A stretch of 64,000 nt of DNA from Ipomoea triloba (taxonomy: Eukaryota > Streptophyta > Magnoliopsida > Solanales > Convolvulaceae), in assembly GCF_003576645.1 (NCBI RefSeq), contig NC_044918.1:24767526-24831525 (forward strand), written 5' to 3'. The translations under genes and the position numbers were made by a program. Of this stretch, positions 10,252-29,207 are shown piece after piece. The notes below the pieces were generated by a model. That model searched no databases and was not told the DNA's origin. It was given only the letters and a program-made list of their open reading frames with translations. How positions within the stretch are numbered: the first letter of the stretch is position 1; every line of letters begins with the position of its first letter.

Positions 10252-12314
10252 GCTCATCCATAAAACCTGAGCACAGCAACTTCCAGCTGCTACATATTCT
10301 GCCTCAGCGGTGCTTGTAGCTATCGAATGCTGTTTCTTGCTAAACCATGAGACAAGTCTTCCACCTAGAAACTGACATGTCCCTGATGTGCTCTTTCGAT
10401 CTATTTTACAACCGGCAAAGTCCGCATCTGAATAACCCATAAGTTCGAAAGATCCACCTCTCGAATACCAAAGTCCAACACTTTGCGTACCTTTGATATC
10501 TAAGGATCTTTTTAGATGCATTTAAGTGACTTTCCTTAGGACTTGCCTGAAATCTAGCACATACACCTACTGCAAAGGATATATCTGGTCTACTAGCAGT
10601 TAAAAAAGAAGAGATCCGATGATACCTCGATATGTAGTTTGATCGACCTCTCGACCTTCACTGTCGACATCGATACGTAGAGAGGTTCCCATGGGTACTT
10701 TGACTGAGGATTTCCCTTCTATGTTGTATTTTCTGAGCAGATCCTTGGTGTATTTCTCCTGATTGATGAAGATACCTTCCTTAAGCTGTTCACTTGTAAT
10801 CCAAGGAAGTAGTTGAGTTCTCCCATCATGCTCATCTCGAACTTCCCTTTCATCAAACCTGGAGAACTTCTCGCACAAGTCTGGATTGGTGCTTCCAAAA
10901 ATGATATCGTCCACATAGATTTGCACCAATAAGATGTGATCCCATCCTTAATTCTAAACAATGTTTTGTCCACTAGGCCTTTGGTGAACCCACACTGAAG
11001 TAGAAAAGAGGATAAGGTATCATACCAAGCTCTCGGAGCTTGTTTTAAGCCGTAAAGTGCCTTCTTCAACTTGTATACTTTGTCAGCTCCCACGTCCTTC
11101 AAGAAACCCGGAGGTTGTTCAACGTACACCTCTTCTTCGAGAAGTCCGTTCAGAAAAGCGCTCTTGACATCCATTTGATATACTTTAAAGTCTTTGAAGG
11201 CGGCATATGCGAGAAAGATGCGTATGGCTTCGAGACGTGCCACTGGAGCGAAGGTTTCATCAAAATCTATTCCTTCCTCCTGACAATAGCCTTTGGCAAC
11301 AAGTCTGGCCTTGTTCCTAACAAAACTCCATCCTCATTCATCTTGTTTCTGAAAACCCACTTTGTACCAATGACATTCTGATGATGAGGTCTCGGAACTA
11401 GTTCCCAAACATCGTTCCGTTCAAACTGATGAAGTTCCTCTTGCATGGCTTGCACCCAATCTGGATCACATAGAGCCTCATCGATCACCTTAGGCTCTAT
11501 TTGAGATAGAAAGCAAGCAAACATGCTTTCTCTGTATGCTGATCTGGTCCGAACTCTGTCACGTACATCTCCAATCACTTGATCAGCAGGGTGACTTCTC
11601 AGCCATCTTAGGTCGGGTTGTGGCTCCTCAGTTGATACTTCCGTTGAAGGTTGAGATGTGGGTTGAGCATCTATGATCTGGATCGGATCAACTGAGTCAG
11701 GAGCTTTCTTCTTGGTAGGCTCTTCATCATCTGATTCTGACGGGAGTTCCGCTACGTCTCGAACTATCTGTTTCTTCCCATCGAGAGGTGAGTTAATCTC
11801 TCGATTGACTCCGACTGAGCTTCCTCAGCTGCTTCCATTGACTTTGATGGTTGATCTGTTGATGCTCTATCATCAAAAGAGACATGTATGGATTCTTCAA
11901 CCACCAACCTTCGCTTGTTGAAGACTCTGAAATGCTTTACTGTCGATGAGTATCCCAGAATACTCCATCATCTGCCTTTTCATCAAAAGTTCTTAGCTGA
12001 GTCTTCCCATTGTTGTGGACATAGCATTTGCACCCGAATGTGTGGAAGTAGCTTACATTCGGTTTCCTTCCATTCCACAACTCATATGGAGTCTTTCCAA
12101 CTCCTTTCACGATCAAGGACCGATTTTGGGGTATAGCACGCTGTGTTGATTGCTTCTGCCCAAAATCCTTGAGATATGTTAGCTTGCGAGAGCATGGTCC
12201 TTGCGGCTTCCTTGAGAGTTCTGTTCCTTCTTTCAGCAACTCCGTTCTGTTGAGGCGTTCGAGCAGCTGACAACTGATGATGAATACCGTTTTCGTTGCA
12301 GTAGCTCTCGATAA
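10252..12314 (-). pseudogene. Second, frameshifted copy of copia pol
   Basis: Parallels 7272-9340 of the intact pol at high identity, from integrase core to RNase H. It is broken by many 1-3-nt indels, for example near 10497, 10604, 10790, 10942, 11323, 11793, 11960 and 12130. Indels are conspicuous relative to substitutions and often sit in short runs. It ends at CTCTCGATAA (12314), where the LTR begins without a PBS. It is a duplicated, truncated copy; sequencing error is a plausible cause of the frameshifts. Confidence 0.85.
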
Positions 12315-12620
12315 GGTTATAGACTTGTATAAGATTTGCAAATCTTTTCGTTCTCGTGTGTATTGGACTTAGGATGTTTAGGTCCGATACCTCACAAGAT
12401 GAAGACAAAGTTTTATGCGCAGCGGAAAAGTTATCCCCTTTTAGTTAGCACGAGTTTGAGTTAGTTCGAGAGGTGCGGTTATATGCAGTGCAGTTCAAGA
12501 GAGTTAGAAAGTAAATGCGAGAGAGATTTTTAAGTGGTTCGGCCAACCCGCCTACGTCCACTCTTCTTCCAGAAACTCCCTGGAAGGATTGCACTAAAAC
12601 TTCCCTTTTTAGTACAATAT

Positions 12621-12860
12621 CGAGCGCTTGAGCTTTGATCACGAAGCCCGCCTCAAGCCTCAGGTTTTTCGCCCCGCTTCTTGTTACTCCACCTATCGAG
12701 CACTTGAGCTTTGATCACCAAGCCCGCCTCAAGCCTCAGGATCTTCACAAGACAGCTCCCAGGTTACTCCGCCTCTCCTCAGGTTTTCTCCCCGCTTCCA
12801 GTTACTCCACCTCTCGAGCACTTGAGCTTTGATCACCAAGCCCGCCTCAAGCCTCAGGAT
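12621..12860. repeat. Three-copy repeat within the LTR
   Basis: A unit of about 43 bp beginning CGAGCACTTGAGCTTTGATC and ending CCTCAAGCCTCAGG starts at 12621, 12697 and 12815 with unequal spacers of similar composition. It lies in the R/U5 side of the LTR. Confidence 0.8.
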
Positions 12861-13317
12861 CTTCACTAGACAGCTGCCAGGTTACTCCGCCTCTTCTTGC
12901 TTAATCCAAAGCAAGGACCTTTGGTTGTCACAGTTGAGTGTAACAAGCTCCAATCTGACCAAAAGCTATCGTTGAATCAACTTCGATGTAGAGCTGCTTC
13001 GGTCACCTTCTAGATGTATAGCAGTTTAAGCTTTGTAACTCTCTCAAACACTAAGATGTGTTTTCTCGCTGTTTTGAATATCAGGATGATATTCCAAGTT
13101 GAGCACTTGCACTTTTGAACGTTTAATCAGACACCTCTTAAGATTTTCGAATGAACCAACCTCTTTTTTTTTGAACTTGTGTCTTCACGTCCTTTTTATA
13201 TGAGAGTTGAGGAATAATTCCGTTGGAGGGAAAATTATTCCGTTTGAAATTTGTCTCCCATGCTGTGTATGGGACTTGCATCTTTTCAGCATTTTTCATG
13301 GAGTGGTGGTCTTGTAA

Positions 13318-13342
13318 NNNNNNNNNNNNNNNNNNNNNNNNN
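13318..13342. other. Assembly gap (25 N)
   Basis: Run of N inside the right LTR; flanks are collinear with the left LTR around positions 375-385. Confidence 0.99.
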
Positions 13343-14044
13343 CTTGAACCTTTTGTTCGGTAGTGGATATTCCATAATCCACTTTCTTTAGTCCATGCTC
13401 CACTTGCTACTTTTGGTAAAAGTTACTCTTTTTAAATTCCCATTGATCCTCGTTTTAGGGAATAAGACTGACTTTGGATTAGTGCACCTTCTATCCGTTT
13501 GTTGTGGAATTCTGATGTGGCATTCACTTCTGGCATTTCCTTAATATTTTATCTCCATGATATTCTTCTTCTCCAAACTTTATTCATGCTTCCTGACCAT
13601 CATTCAGCCTTTTGGAGAAATGTCGGTTTATCGAGACCAAGATTGATGTCTCGATTGTTTGATGTCTTGATCCCCATGTATCGAGAGATCTATCTCTCGA
13701 ACTCTGCTTATGTCTCGAACTGGGTTGTTGTATCGAGAGGTCCTACCTCTCGAACTATGCTTATGTCTCGAGACTTAGTTGATGTCTCGCAGACCCTTAT
13801 TCCTCCAGTGTTGTCCCGTGCCTTCTTCTGATCTATCTATAGGATTACAACACGAGACATTCTAAGATGTTCACACAAGTTTACCTTAAGCTTAAATATT
13901 TTCTGAGTTGAGCTCAAGTTACCCGGTTGTATTTTCGCTCTTAGTTTACTTGTCGAACTTACATTGATTCCTATCTTTCGAGACTTAGGGGTTTCTAAAA
14001 TACATTTTGGTATCATCAAAACTTAATACATTATGTTCCTAACA

Positions 14045-14154
14045 TTACCGAGTCTTGGGTAGCTTGGAATCTGTTATCGATCTTACTGTTGAGCTCAATG
14101 ACTGCAACTTCTAACTTGTTGAGTCGATCATCATGGTTGGGCTCTAATACAAAC
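14045..14154 (-). pseudogene. Start of a gypsy gag plus PBS-like site
   Basis: Minus strand encodes a short coiled coil (DDRLNKLEVAVIELN) typical of the gag start of plant gypsy elements. It is preceded by GCTCTAATACAA (14141-14152), a degenerate complement of an initiator-Met-tRNA primer site. The Sirevirus LTR cuts it at 14044/14045, so this gag was the insertion target. Confidence 0.5.
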
Positions 14155-15088
14155 TGCAGTGTACTTAGGGTTTTGGTAGAAAATTAGGGAAGAAGAAGAA
14201 TGAGAAATTGGGGATTGGGAAGAGAAGACAAAGAAGATAAGAAAGTGGAAATTGTTATTACTCAGCATAGCCAAAATCTTCTCCACCCACTGAATAAATA
14301 CAAGAGAATATGCTCAACTATCAAAGCAGAAAAATCGCAACAGAAGGCAGCTGACAGGGTACCAAACAACGTCGTCGGATGCGGAGGCCAACTGCTGCTA
14401 ACGGTCACTCAAAACGACGTCGCCTGAACTGCTAACCCGACTCCAACTTCCTCCCCTTCATACGGTGTTGTTTAACTAGTTGATTTACTTAGCTTCTGTC
14501 TGCCACCCTTCCTCCCTCTTTCCTGATCAGCTATGAATCCTTCCAAGGCCGTAATAGCATGTTTCGCACAGATCAGATGGACTGAAGGAGTTTAGAGAAA
14601 TATTAGAGGAATTTATGGATTTAGACTTGTTAATAATCTTAATGAAGGCATCAAGAAGCGATTTCTCTTTCCTCTAATTCTTCTTCTGCCCAAGTTCCAT
14701 TTTTCGTCAGAACGGCCCCAAAATCAAGAGTTTCCAAGTGTCTTCGTAATATTGAAAACACCCTATAACATTCTCCAAATGTTAGTTCCACCCACAACTT
14801 CTCATCAGATCAATGATATGTTGTTTTGATAGGTATTTAATGTTATGAAGGAATACACGTCCAATCCCGGGGATTTGATGCAGGTTCGAATTGGGGACTC
14901 AATACATGATCGAATTAGAGATATTGCTTGAGGACAATTACTTTTTTTCAAGGTAGGGATCACGGGACTATTTGTAGCATCCCCAGACGGCGCCAATGTA
15001 AGAGTAACATTACCCCTTCCTTGAACTGTGGATCCTGCTGGTGAGAAATTCATCACCAGAGGAGTGGGCCAGTTGAATCAGAGGAGCT
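14155..15088 (-). mobile_element. Decayed gypsy LTR and unassigned sequence
   Basis: An LTR is expected to start at about 14155 (TGCAGTGTACTT) just outside the PBS-like site. I cannot find its other end. No gene is recognisable here; short open frames around 14200-14430 look like chance within LTR sequence. Confidence 0.35.
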
Positions 15089-15255
15089 CCATCATTTCAG
15101 CCATGGTAACCATTATCATTTCAAAGCTAGCCTGGGCTTTCTACCTTGATTCTTCTAGTCTTTCCTTGAATTCTGCTTAGTTATCATATATGTTCTTAAA
15201 ACGCTCTTCATTGTTCACCATGTTGGCTCAGGAATACTGGCTCTAATACCACTAC
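15089..15255 (-). pseudogene. Second gypsy gag/PBS remnant
   Basis: Minus strand gives a broken gag start (MVNNEERFKNIYDN, then stops). GGCTCTAATACCA at about 15239-15251 is the complement of a Met-tRNA-type PBS (TGGTATTAGAGCC). A sequence starting TGTAAGACACC at 15256 is the probable LTR edge. Confidence 0.55.
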
Positions 15256-15940
15256 TGTAAGACACCATAGTATAATATCCAGGAACAGAAAGAGAAAACA
15301 TATTTGTAGCCAAAAAACAAAAAGATATAGTGGTTGATACAGCTCAACATTCTACTAACAAACAAACAAACAAAATGTAGAGAAAATGACAAAAGTATAA
15401 TAAAGGGGCAAAAAAAAAACAGCAATTAATAACTAACATCCCAACCAACAACCATAAGACAATAATGTTTTATGAAAACAACTTATTAGGATTTCAGTAA
15501 TTAATTCAGTCCACCTAGTTTGTTGATTGAGTCCTTTGGTTCATTACAGAATGCAATTGACAAATCTGGTATGGAGAATAAAGTTTGCTCTAGCTCCTTC
15601 ATCAGCTTCTCAATCATTTGGAAAGAAGAAAATTGAGAAATGAAATCCTAGTAGATTACTCACAAGTTTGCCTCCAGTCAATCTAGTACAGTGTCAAAAT
15701 ATTTCAAATCAAGGACATGCAGTAGAAGCTGGCGTGATGATCCTTGCACACCAAACGTACGCAGCAACACGGTATATATTTTGCATTACATAGAATTGTT
15801 ATATATGTTCACTATGCTTGAACCATGCATACAATTACAATTACCTAACAAATGTACATCACACACCGATTTTACTTTATTCACCTAAATTCTTTGACAT
15901 TATTTTCAACCGTTATTCTATCAATATCCATTCATAAGTA
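15256..15940 (-). mobile_element. Putative LTR remnant flanking the second gag fragment
   Basis: AT-rich sequence starting TGTAAGAC next to the PBS. No second copy is present in the window to define the far end. The Ale-like copia element is inserted at 15941-15945. No coding sequence seen. Confidence 0.35.
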
Positions 15941-15945
15941 CATAG

Positions 15946-16109
15946 TATTAGAAGTGAAGGAAGAATATATTATTCACACCTGAACACAGTGAACTACAAG
16001 CTATAAATAGGTAGCCAAAGCAACAGCTATAGACTAATTGTAGGAGAGAAAATATAACTGCCTAGACTAAATCAATATAATAAATAAATACAGATATTAT
16101 TCCTTAATA
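15946..16109 (-). repeat. 3' LTR of the Ale-like element
   Basis: Begins TATTAGAAGTG and ends CCTTAATA; one difference from the right LTR (ACAGCT here, ACAACT there). It is bounded on the left by TSD CATAG. Contains CTATAAATAG near 16000 on the plus strand. Confidence 0.92.
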
Positions 16110-19100
16110 CGCCCCCGCAAGATGGTGGAGCCATCAGTGATACCAATCTTGGACCGGAAACGATAAAAGAGTGACTGACCCAATGGCTTAGTTAACACAT
16201 CCGCAACCTGATCGCGAGCAGAGACATGCCGAACAAATAAAGACCCAGCAGCAACCATATCACGAAAAAAGAAATAGTCTAGAGCTAGATGTTTCATTCT
16301 TGAGTGAAAAACTGGATTCCTACAAACATACGTCGCCCCAAGATTATCACAACATAGAGAAGGCGGGTCAAGCAAGCGCACTCCAACTTCCCGTAAAAGA
16401 TTCTGAACCCAAATAAGTTCAGCAACTACATGTGCCACGGCCCTATATTCCGCTTCCGTGGAAGACCTAGACACTGTTTTCTGTCTCGTAGACTTCCATG
16501 AAATAATATTTCCACCGAGGTAAACACAGTAAGCAGTTGTGGATCGCCCATTGTCCCGGATGTTACCCCAATCAGAGTCAGAAAAGGCTGTCAAGCGCAT
16601 AGGAGCATCATATTTCAACAACAAACCATGATGAATAGTACCTTTCAAATACCGAAGCACACGCTTCGCTCCTTGCCAATGTTCGACAGTCGGCATATGC
16701 ATGGACTGCGCCAATTTATTTACCGCAAACGCGACGTCGGGCCGAGTAATAAGAAGATATTGGAGAAGGCCAATTAAGCGGCGGTAACCAGTAGCATCAA
16801 CCACACTACTGGAGGGATCACAAGACACACGGTCAGCCGCCATAGGAGTAGACACTAGTTTCGCACCGTCCATATGGAACCGAGATAGAATATCTGCCAA
16901 GTAGTTTCCTTGCGACAAAAAATAACCAAGGGCTGTGGGAACCACCTGTACCCCCAAGAAATAGTGTAGCAGACCAAGGTCCTTGATAGAAAACTTGTTA
17001 GCCAAAGTCATCACAAAAACATCCATGAAATCGGAATTATTCCCAGTGAGGATTATGTCATCTACGTAGACCATGAAGTACGCAATAATACCACTTGAGA
17101 TGTAAACAAACAAAGAGGTATCCGCCCGGGAGCGAACAAAACCTGCAAAAACCAAAAATTTTGATAGTTCCAAATACCAGGTACGTGGTGCCTACTTTAG
17201 GCCATACAACGCCTTTCTCAGTTTACAGATAGAAGAAGGGAACTGAGCATCATGATATCCCGGGGGCTGTTCCATATAAACATCTTCGTAAAGAGTGCCA
17301 TGGAGAAAAGCATTGTTAACGTCTAACTGTCGTATTACCCACCTGCGACTCAAAGCAATTGTTAAGATGACACGAATAGTAACAGGCTTCATAACAGGAC
17401 TAAAAGTTTCAAAATAGTCCCGTCCAGACTCTTGTAAAAAACCTTTTGCAACCAGGCGTGCTTTGTAGTGATCTATCGTTCCATCTGGTTTTCGTTTAAC
17501 ACGATACACCCACTTACACCCAATTGTCCGGTGATTGTCCCTGGGAACGAAAGTCCACGTCTGATTCCGTTTCAGAGCAGCATACTCTTCATCCATAGCA
17601 GTACGCCATAGGGGATCTTTCAAAGCTTGAGTGATAGTAGCAGGTTCCAGGGAGACAAGTAAGGGATGGGCGGTGGTGTGATTCACAAACTTGTCACCAT
17701 AATATTTTGGGTTCAAGACACGGGTACGGACAGAGCGACGTGTGACAACAGAGGGCTCAGGAGGCTGATTAGAAGTAGACGGTCTGGGCTGACTGGACGA
17801 CGTGGGCACAAGAGGCAGTATAGGCTGATTGGATTCGGATAGTGTAGGTTGATCGGAATTGGGTAATGTAGGATGGTCGGAGCTGGGCAGTGTAGAGTGT
17901 TCAGAATTGGGCCTTGTAGGCTGTTCGAAATTAGGCGGTGGAAGTTGATCAGAAAAGGTCAACTGATTACCATTACTGTTTGGAATTGCAGTGGTGGTCT
18001 GATCGCGAGTTGGAGCCGTGAAGTCGGTCGCCATTGTGGTGGTAGAGGGCTCCGGAAGTGAACTAAGCTGGCCGACAGCATGGTTGGGAATCATGGCACT
18101 TAGTGGGTGACTCGAAGATGAAGGCTGAGGATGCACTGTATCAGTAGGATTAATAATTTCAATAGTGGTTGGTAGTGTCAGATTAGGAGTAGGTTGGCTA
18201 GGTGGCAAACGTGAAGGCTTACTCAAACAATTAGGCCTGCATGTAGAGGTGGTCACGTCCTGTTGACAAAGCTCAGTAAAAGGAAAATTAGTTTCAACAA
18301 ATTTTACATGCCGTGAAATGTACATTCGACGATTGTCATAATCCCAACATTTATAAGCAGACTGAGACGTTGAATAGCCTAAGAAAATACATGGTATGGA
18401 CTTGGGTTGTAACTTTGTACGAACATACGGACGTAGCCAGGGAAAACAAAGACAATCGAAACTTTTTAAGCGTGTGTAGTTCGGTGCTTTCTGGTATAGA
18501 CACTCATACGGGGACTTGTTTGCTAGAATTGGTGTAGGAAGTCGATTGATAAGATATACAGCCGTTTGGACTGCGTACGACCAAAAGATAGTAGGAAGAG
18601 ACGCACCATGCAACAAGGCTAACGCGGTTTCCACGATATGCCGGTGTCGGCGTTCAGTGCCATTATGCTTAGGAGTGTGGGGTGGTGTGGTAAAATGAGA
18701 TATTCCAAAAGAATTAAACAGCGGAAACAATTTGACAAACTCACCTCCATTATCAGAAAAAACCGAGACAATATTAAGCCCAAAGAAATTTTCAACAAGA
18801 TGTTTGAATTGTGGAAATATTATTGACACTTCTGATTTCTTTTTGAGAGGATATATCCAAGTATATTTTGTAAAGAAATCGACAAATATAACATAATAGG
18901 TATACCCATCAATAGACTTTTCAGAAGTACTCCAGACATCAGTATAAAGTAACTGTAAAGGCTTGGAGCTAGTTAAGGAATTCTCTGCAAAGGGTAATTT
19001 ATGACTCTTATTTATGTTACAAGAGGAACAATTAAAATGTTTAACAACTGCAGGCTTAATTCCTAACTTGTAACTATATATCAACTTCTGAAGAGTACTA

Positions 19101-20497
19101 TTGGAAGGGTGGTCAAACCTATGATGCCAGGCTGTTATTGAGGTTTGACTCGTAACATTTATTTGTGGACAGTGAACCGGCGGAACATAGTAGACATCAT
19201 GAACATTCTGACCCCTTAGAAGTGGCGCCCCCGTAACCAGATCCTTCACCAAAACATAAGTTGGAAAAAATTGAACAGACACTTGATTAGATTTACATAA
19301 TTGGGAGACAGAAACAAGATTAGTTCGTAATGCTGGAACACATAAGACATTTTGTAAATGCAAAGAACGAGTTGAGGTGGGAAGGTAGGAATGACCAGTA
19401 TGAGTAATGGTTAAGGTTTTACCATCACCCAAGCTTACTTCATCAGGACCCCCATAATCTGAAAACCCATGCAAGGCAGATGTAGTAGACGTCGTGTGAT
19501 GAGAGGCACCACTGTCAAACATCCATTGTGGTGAGGTTGCCTGAGGCGAGGTAACGGAGTTGCCTACTGGTTGTCGATTTTGTGAAGTGTTATTGTCAAT
19601 GGGTTGACAATTGTTGTCACGTAGAAATTGAGCCAGCATCCTACAGAACTTTGTGTCATGACCTGGGAATTCACAAAAATTACAATATCTACCTTGTCGA
19701 TTGCCAGAGTAGTTGCCACGGCGAGATGCACTACCACGGCCCCTACGAGAACTCGAGGCAGTAGTCTAATCACGGGTGTAGCCGGGCCCCGGCCTATTCG
19801 TTGATGAGTCTCTACACGTCTGTCTCTGTGTAGCATTCGCCGTAGGCAAATATGAAACTTGGTCAGCAGACTGTTTCATATTTCGTTCATACTCCGTCAG
19901 AATGGTCCGAAGCTCTGCATAAGTAACTGAAGTTTGACGGGCACTAATTGCCGCCATTATGGGATTGAACTCGTCACCCAATTGGGTGAGCGTATGGACC
20001 ACAAGATCGTCATCCGAGACCAGATGTTGAGCCAATGCAAGATCATCTGCGATGGATTTCATGTCTTGGAGAAACTCAGACACTGAGCGAGAGCCTCGTG
20101 GGTTTTTGGCTAGCTTTGCTTTAAGAGATATAACTCGTCCTTTAGACGAGCTGGCATAGCTAGCAACGAGACAGGACCATGCATCTGCAGTCGTTGCTGC
20201 TCTGGAGATGACTGGCTGAATTGTCTCAATGCAACTGCCCAGAAGAGCGGCAAGAATAATTTGATCCTGCCGTACCCATTTGTCATGTGCTGGATTGACA
20301 ATGGTAGCTGCAGTGTCCGTAAAACGGGCCAGTTCTTTAGCCGTGCCATCAATATACCCCAATAAACCAAGGCCGATAAGAGTGGATCGAACTTGTCGTT
20401 GCCAAACTGGGAAATTTGCATCAGTTAGGCGAATGGGGAAGTTGGTGGGGGGTAGATAATTGGATAATCGTAAAGGTTGGAACTGCCATAGGATCAA
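16097..20497 (-). pseudogene. Ale-like copia gag-pol, one frame interrupted by two TAG codons
   Basis: Three open segments (19766-20497, 17192-19639, 16097-17173) lie in the same frame, with no frameshift between them. The first carries gag. The zinc knuckle CNFCEFPGHDTKFC lies just after the first stop. Segment two has the protease DSGA (residues 42-45), the GAG-pre-integrase HHCC site, integrase with TDVWS, SDNGGEF and HNGTERRHR, and early RT up to KALYGLK. Segment three has RT YVDD, then RNase H with [15 protein letters not shown] and CDN. The TAG after LYGLK replaces a Gln that is near-universal in this family (CAG to TAG); the gag TAG also fits CAG. Otherwise it looks full length, about 1466 codons. 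Confidence 0.9.
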
Positions 20498-20540
20498 ATG
20501 GAAAGAAGAGAGGAAAAAAAAATAATCTCGCAGGAGTTAA

Positions 20541-20553
20541 GCTCTTGATACCA
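20541..20553 (-). other. Primer-binding site of the Ale-like element
   Basis: Minus strand TGGTATCAAGAGC matches the usual Met-initiator-tRNA-type copia PBS and directly abuts the 5' LTR. Confidence 0.85.
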
Positions 20554-20717
20554 TATTAGAAGTGAAGGAAGAATATATTATTCACACCTGAACACAGTGA
20601 ACTACAAGCTATAAATAGGTAGCCAAAGCAACAACTATAGACTAATTGTAGGAGAGAAAATATAACTGCCTAGACTAAATCAATATAATAAATAAATACA
20701 GATATTATTCCTTAATA
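20554..20717 (-). repeat. 5' LTR of the Ale-like element
   Basis: 164 bp; same termini as the left copy. Followed by TSD CATAG at 20718-20722. Confidence 0.92.
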
Positions 20718-20722
20718 CATAG

Positions 20723-21208
20723 TAAACTCGAAGAAGTGGCTCGGGCCACTTTGTATTCAATGAATCCTTTAATTTCATTATTACATGCTTCTCACAAATT
20801 AAAAGACATTGTTATATGATTCATTAAAATAAACTTCAACCTCTCCATCTTTTCATGCATAATCAAGTACCTTTTTTTTGGGATATAATTTGATTAATTT
20901 TTTTTGTGCTTACAATAAAATTAATCACTTATAATTTCACAAACTCAACCATGCATGATAAAATAACTATTAAAAATCTTATTCATTATCTAACATTAAT
21001 TACATGTTATTTACATATACCATATAACTACAAATAATCACATACACACTAAATCACAAGCACATACTCCATAAAAAACTCTACATATACGTACTACAAT
21101 CCATAATATAATATATTCCAATATATTATATTCCTAGACTACACTGTTTGGATTGAAAAATATTGAAATGAAAGAACCCTACGTTTCCTAACGGGAAACA
21201 CTAATCAA
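20723..21208. other. AT-rich downstream flank of the demethylase gene
   Basis: No gene or clear repeat recognised. It lies 3' of the demethylase stop codon and should hold its 3' UTR and polyadenylation signals; several AATAAA-like words occur but I cannot choose one. Confidence 0.5.
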
Positions 21209-28651
<7,443 letters not shown>

Positions 28652-29198
28652 CAGTTGTTATATCGTGGACCACGGTCCACAATGCATTGTGAACTATGGC
28701 CACAAAACGACGTCGTTTCAGTAAGTGGAAGACGGAACTCCGTAACTGACACTAGAACTCATCTTAAAAGATACTGCCTTACATTTGTTTTGATATTATC
28801 GAATCAAACTGTAGTTACATCGAAATGTAACTGCAGTTGTGTTGAAATGTAACTGCAGTGTATATAAACTGATGCTGAATAACAGTTTCACATTTGTGTT
28901 TTTATATTATCGAATGAAACTGTAGTTATATCAAAATGTAATTGTAGTTGTGTTGAAATGTAACTGCGGTGTATATGAACTGATACTGAATAACAGTTTC
29001 ACATTTGTGTTTTTATATTATCGAATGAAACTGTAGTTATATCGAAATGTAACTGTAGTTGTGTTGAAATGTAACTACAGTTGTGTTGAAATGTAACTGC
29101 AGTGTATATGAACTGAAAGTGATGGCGCGGATTCATCCATTTGTTTTCATTAATCAAAACGACGTTGTTTTGATTCGCGGTCCACGATATAATTTGCG
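28652..29198. mobile_element. MULE-like non-autonomous element
   Basis: Inverted termini share TTATATCGTGGACC(A/G)CG (28658-28674 and 29176-29192). The 9-bp direct repeat ATTTTTTAT flanks it at 28643-28651 and 29199-29207, the TSD length of Mutator-like elements. Subterminal AAAACGACGT palindromes lie at both ends. The TSD is low complexity, so the boundary is tentative. Confidence 0.6.
28770..29115. repeat. Internal tandem repeat, period about 115-120 bp
   Basis: A unit containing CACATTTGTGTTTTTATATT, ATCGAATGAAACTGTAGTT and GTGTTGAAATGTAACTGC is present about three times, with an extra short duplication of the GTTGAAATGTAACT block. Confidence 0.75.
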
Positions 29199-29207
29199 AT
29201 TTTTTAT

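Larger units (their letters stand above)
1..14044 (-). mobile_element. Rearranged Sirevirus-like Ty1/copia retrotransposon
   Basis: Read on the minus strand the order is right LTR (12315-14044), partial pol copy, short unplaced block, longer pol ORF (INT-RT-RNaseH), small ORF, large 1158-codon ORF, polypurine tract, left LTR (cut by the window edge). Copia order (integrase before RT) and an extra ORF between RNase H and the 3' LTR match the Sirevirus (SIRE1/Maximus) lineage. Gag, protease and the tRNA primer-binding site are absent, and pol is present twice, so the element is not a simple intact insertion. It interrupts a gypsy gag remnant at 14045; the matching target duplication on the other side lies outside the window. 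Confidence 0.85.
12315..14044 (-). repeat. Right (5') LTR of the Sirevirus-like element
   Basis: 12960-14044 matches 1-1082. 12315-12959 is the R/U5 side, whose partner lies outside the window. The outer end is ...CCTAACA at 14044. The inner edge is fused to broken pol without a PBS. A 25-N gap lies at 13318-13342. Confidence 0.8.
15946..20717 (-). mobile_element. Complete Ale/Retrofit-like Ty1/copia element, TSD CATAG
   Basis: 164-bp LTRs at 15946-16109 and 20554-20717 differ at one position that I can see. The target duplication CATAG is present at 15941-15945 and 20718-20722. PBS GCTCTTGATACCA lies at 20541-20553 next to the 5' LTR, and a purine-rich stretch (minus strand TTGCGGGGGCG) abuts the 3' LTR. 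The LTRs begin TA and end TA instead of TG/CA. Internal coding order is gag, protease, integrase, RT, RNase H on the minus strand. Short LTRs and RE1-like protein motifs suggest the Ale lineage. LTR similarity implies a recent insertion. Confidence 0.93.

Noticed and set aside
12621..12860. CRISPR-like spaced repeats
   Set aside because: Three unequal spacings, within a plant LTR; no basis for CRISPR.
14200..14427. 75-codon plus-strand frame as a small gene
   Set aside because: Lies in probable LTR sequence, lacks any domain or splice context.
15239..15251. Possible tRNA fragment
   Set aside because: Fits a retrotransposon primer-binding site next to an LTR edge; no cloverleaf.
28770..29115. 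Satellite or centromeric repeat
   Set aside because: Only about three units and confined to a TIR-bounded element.
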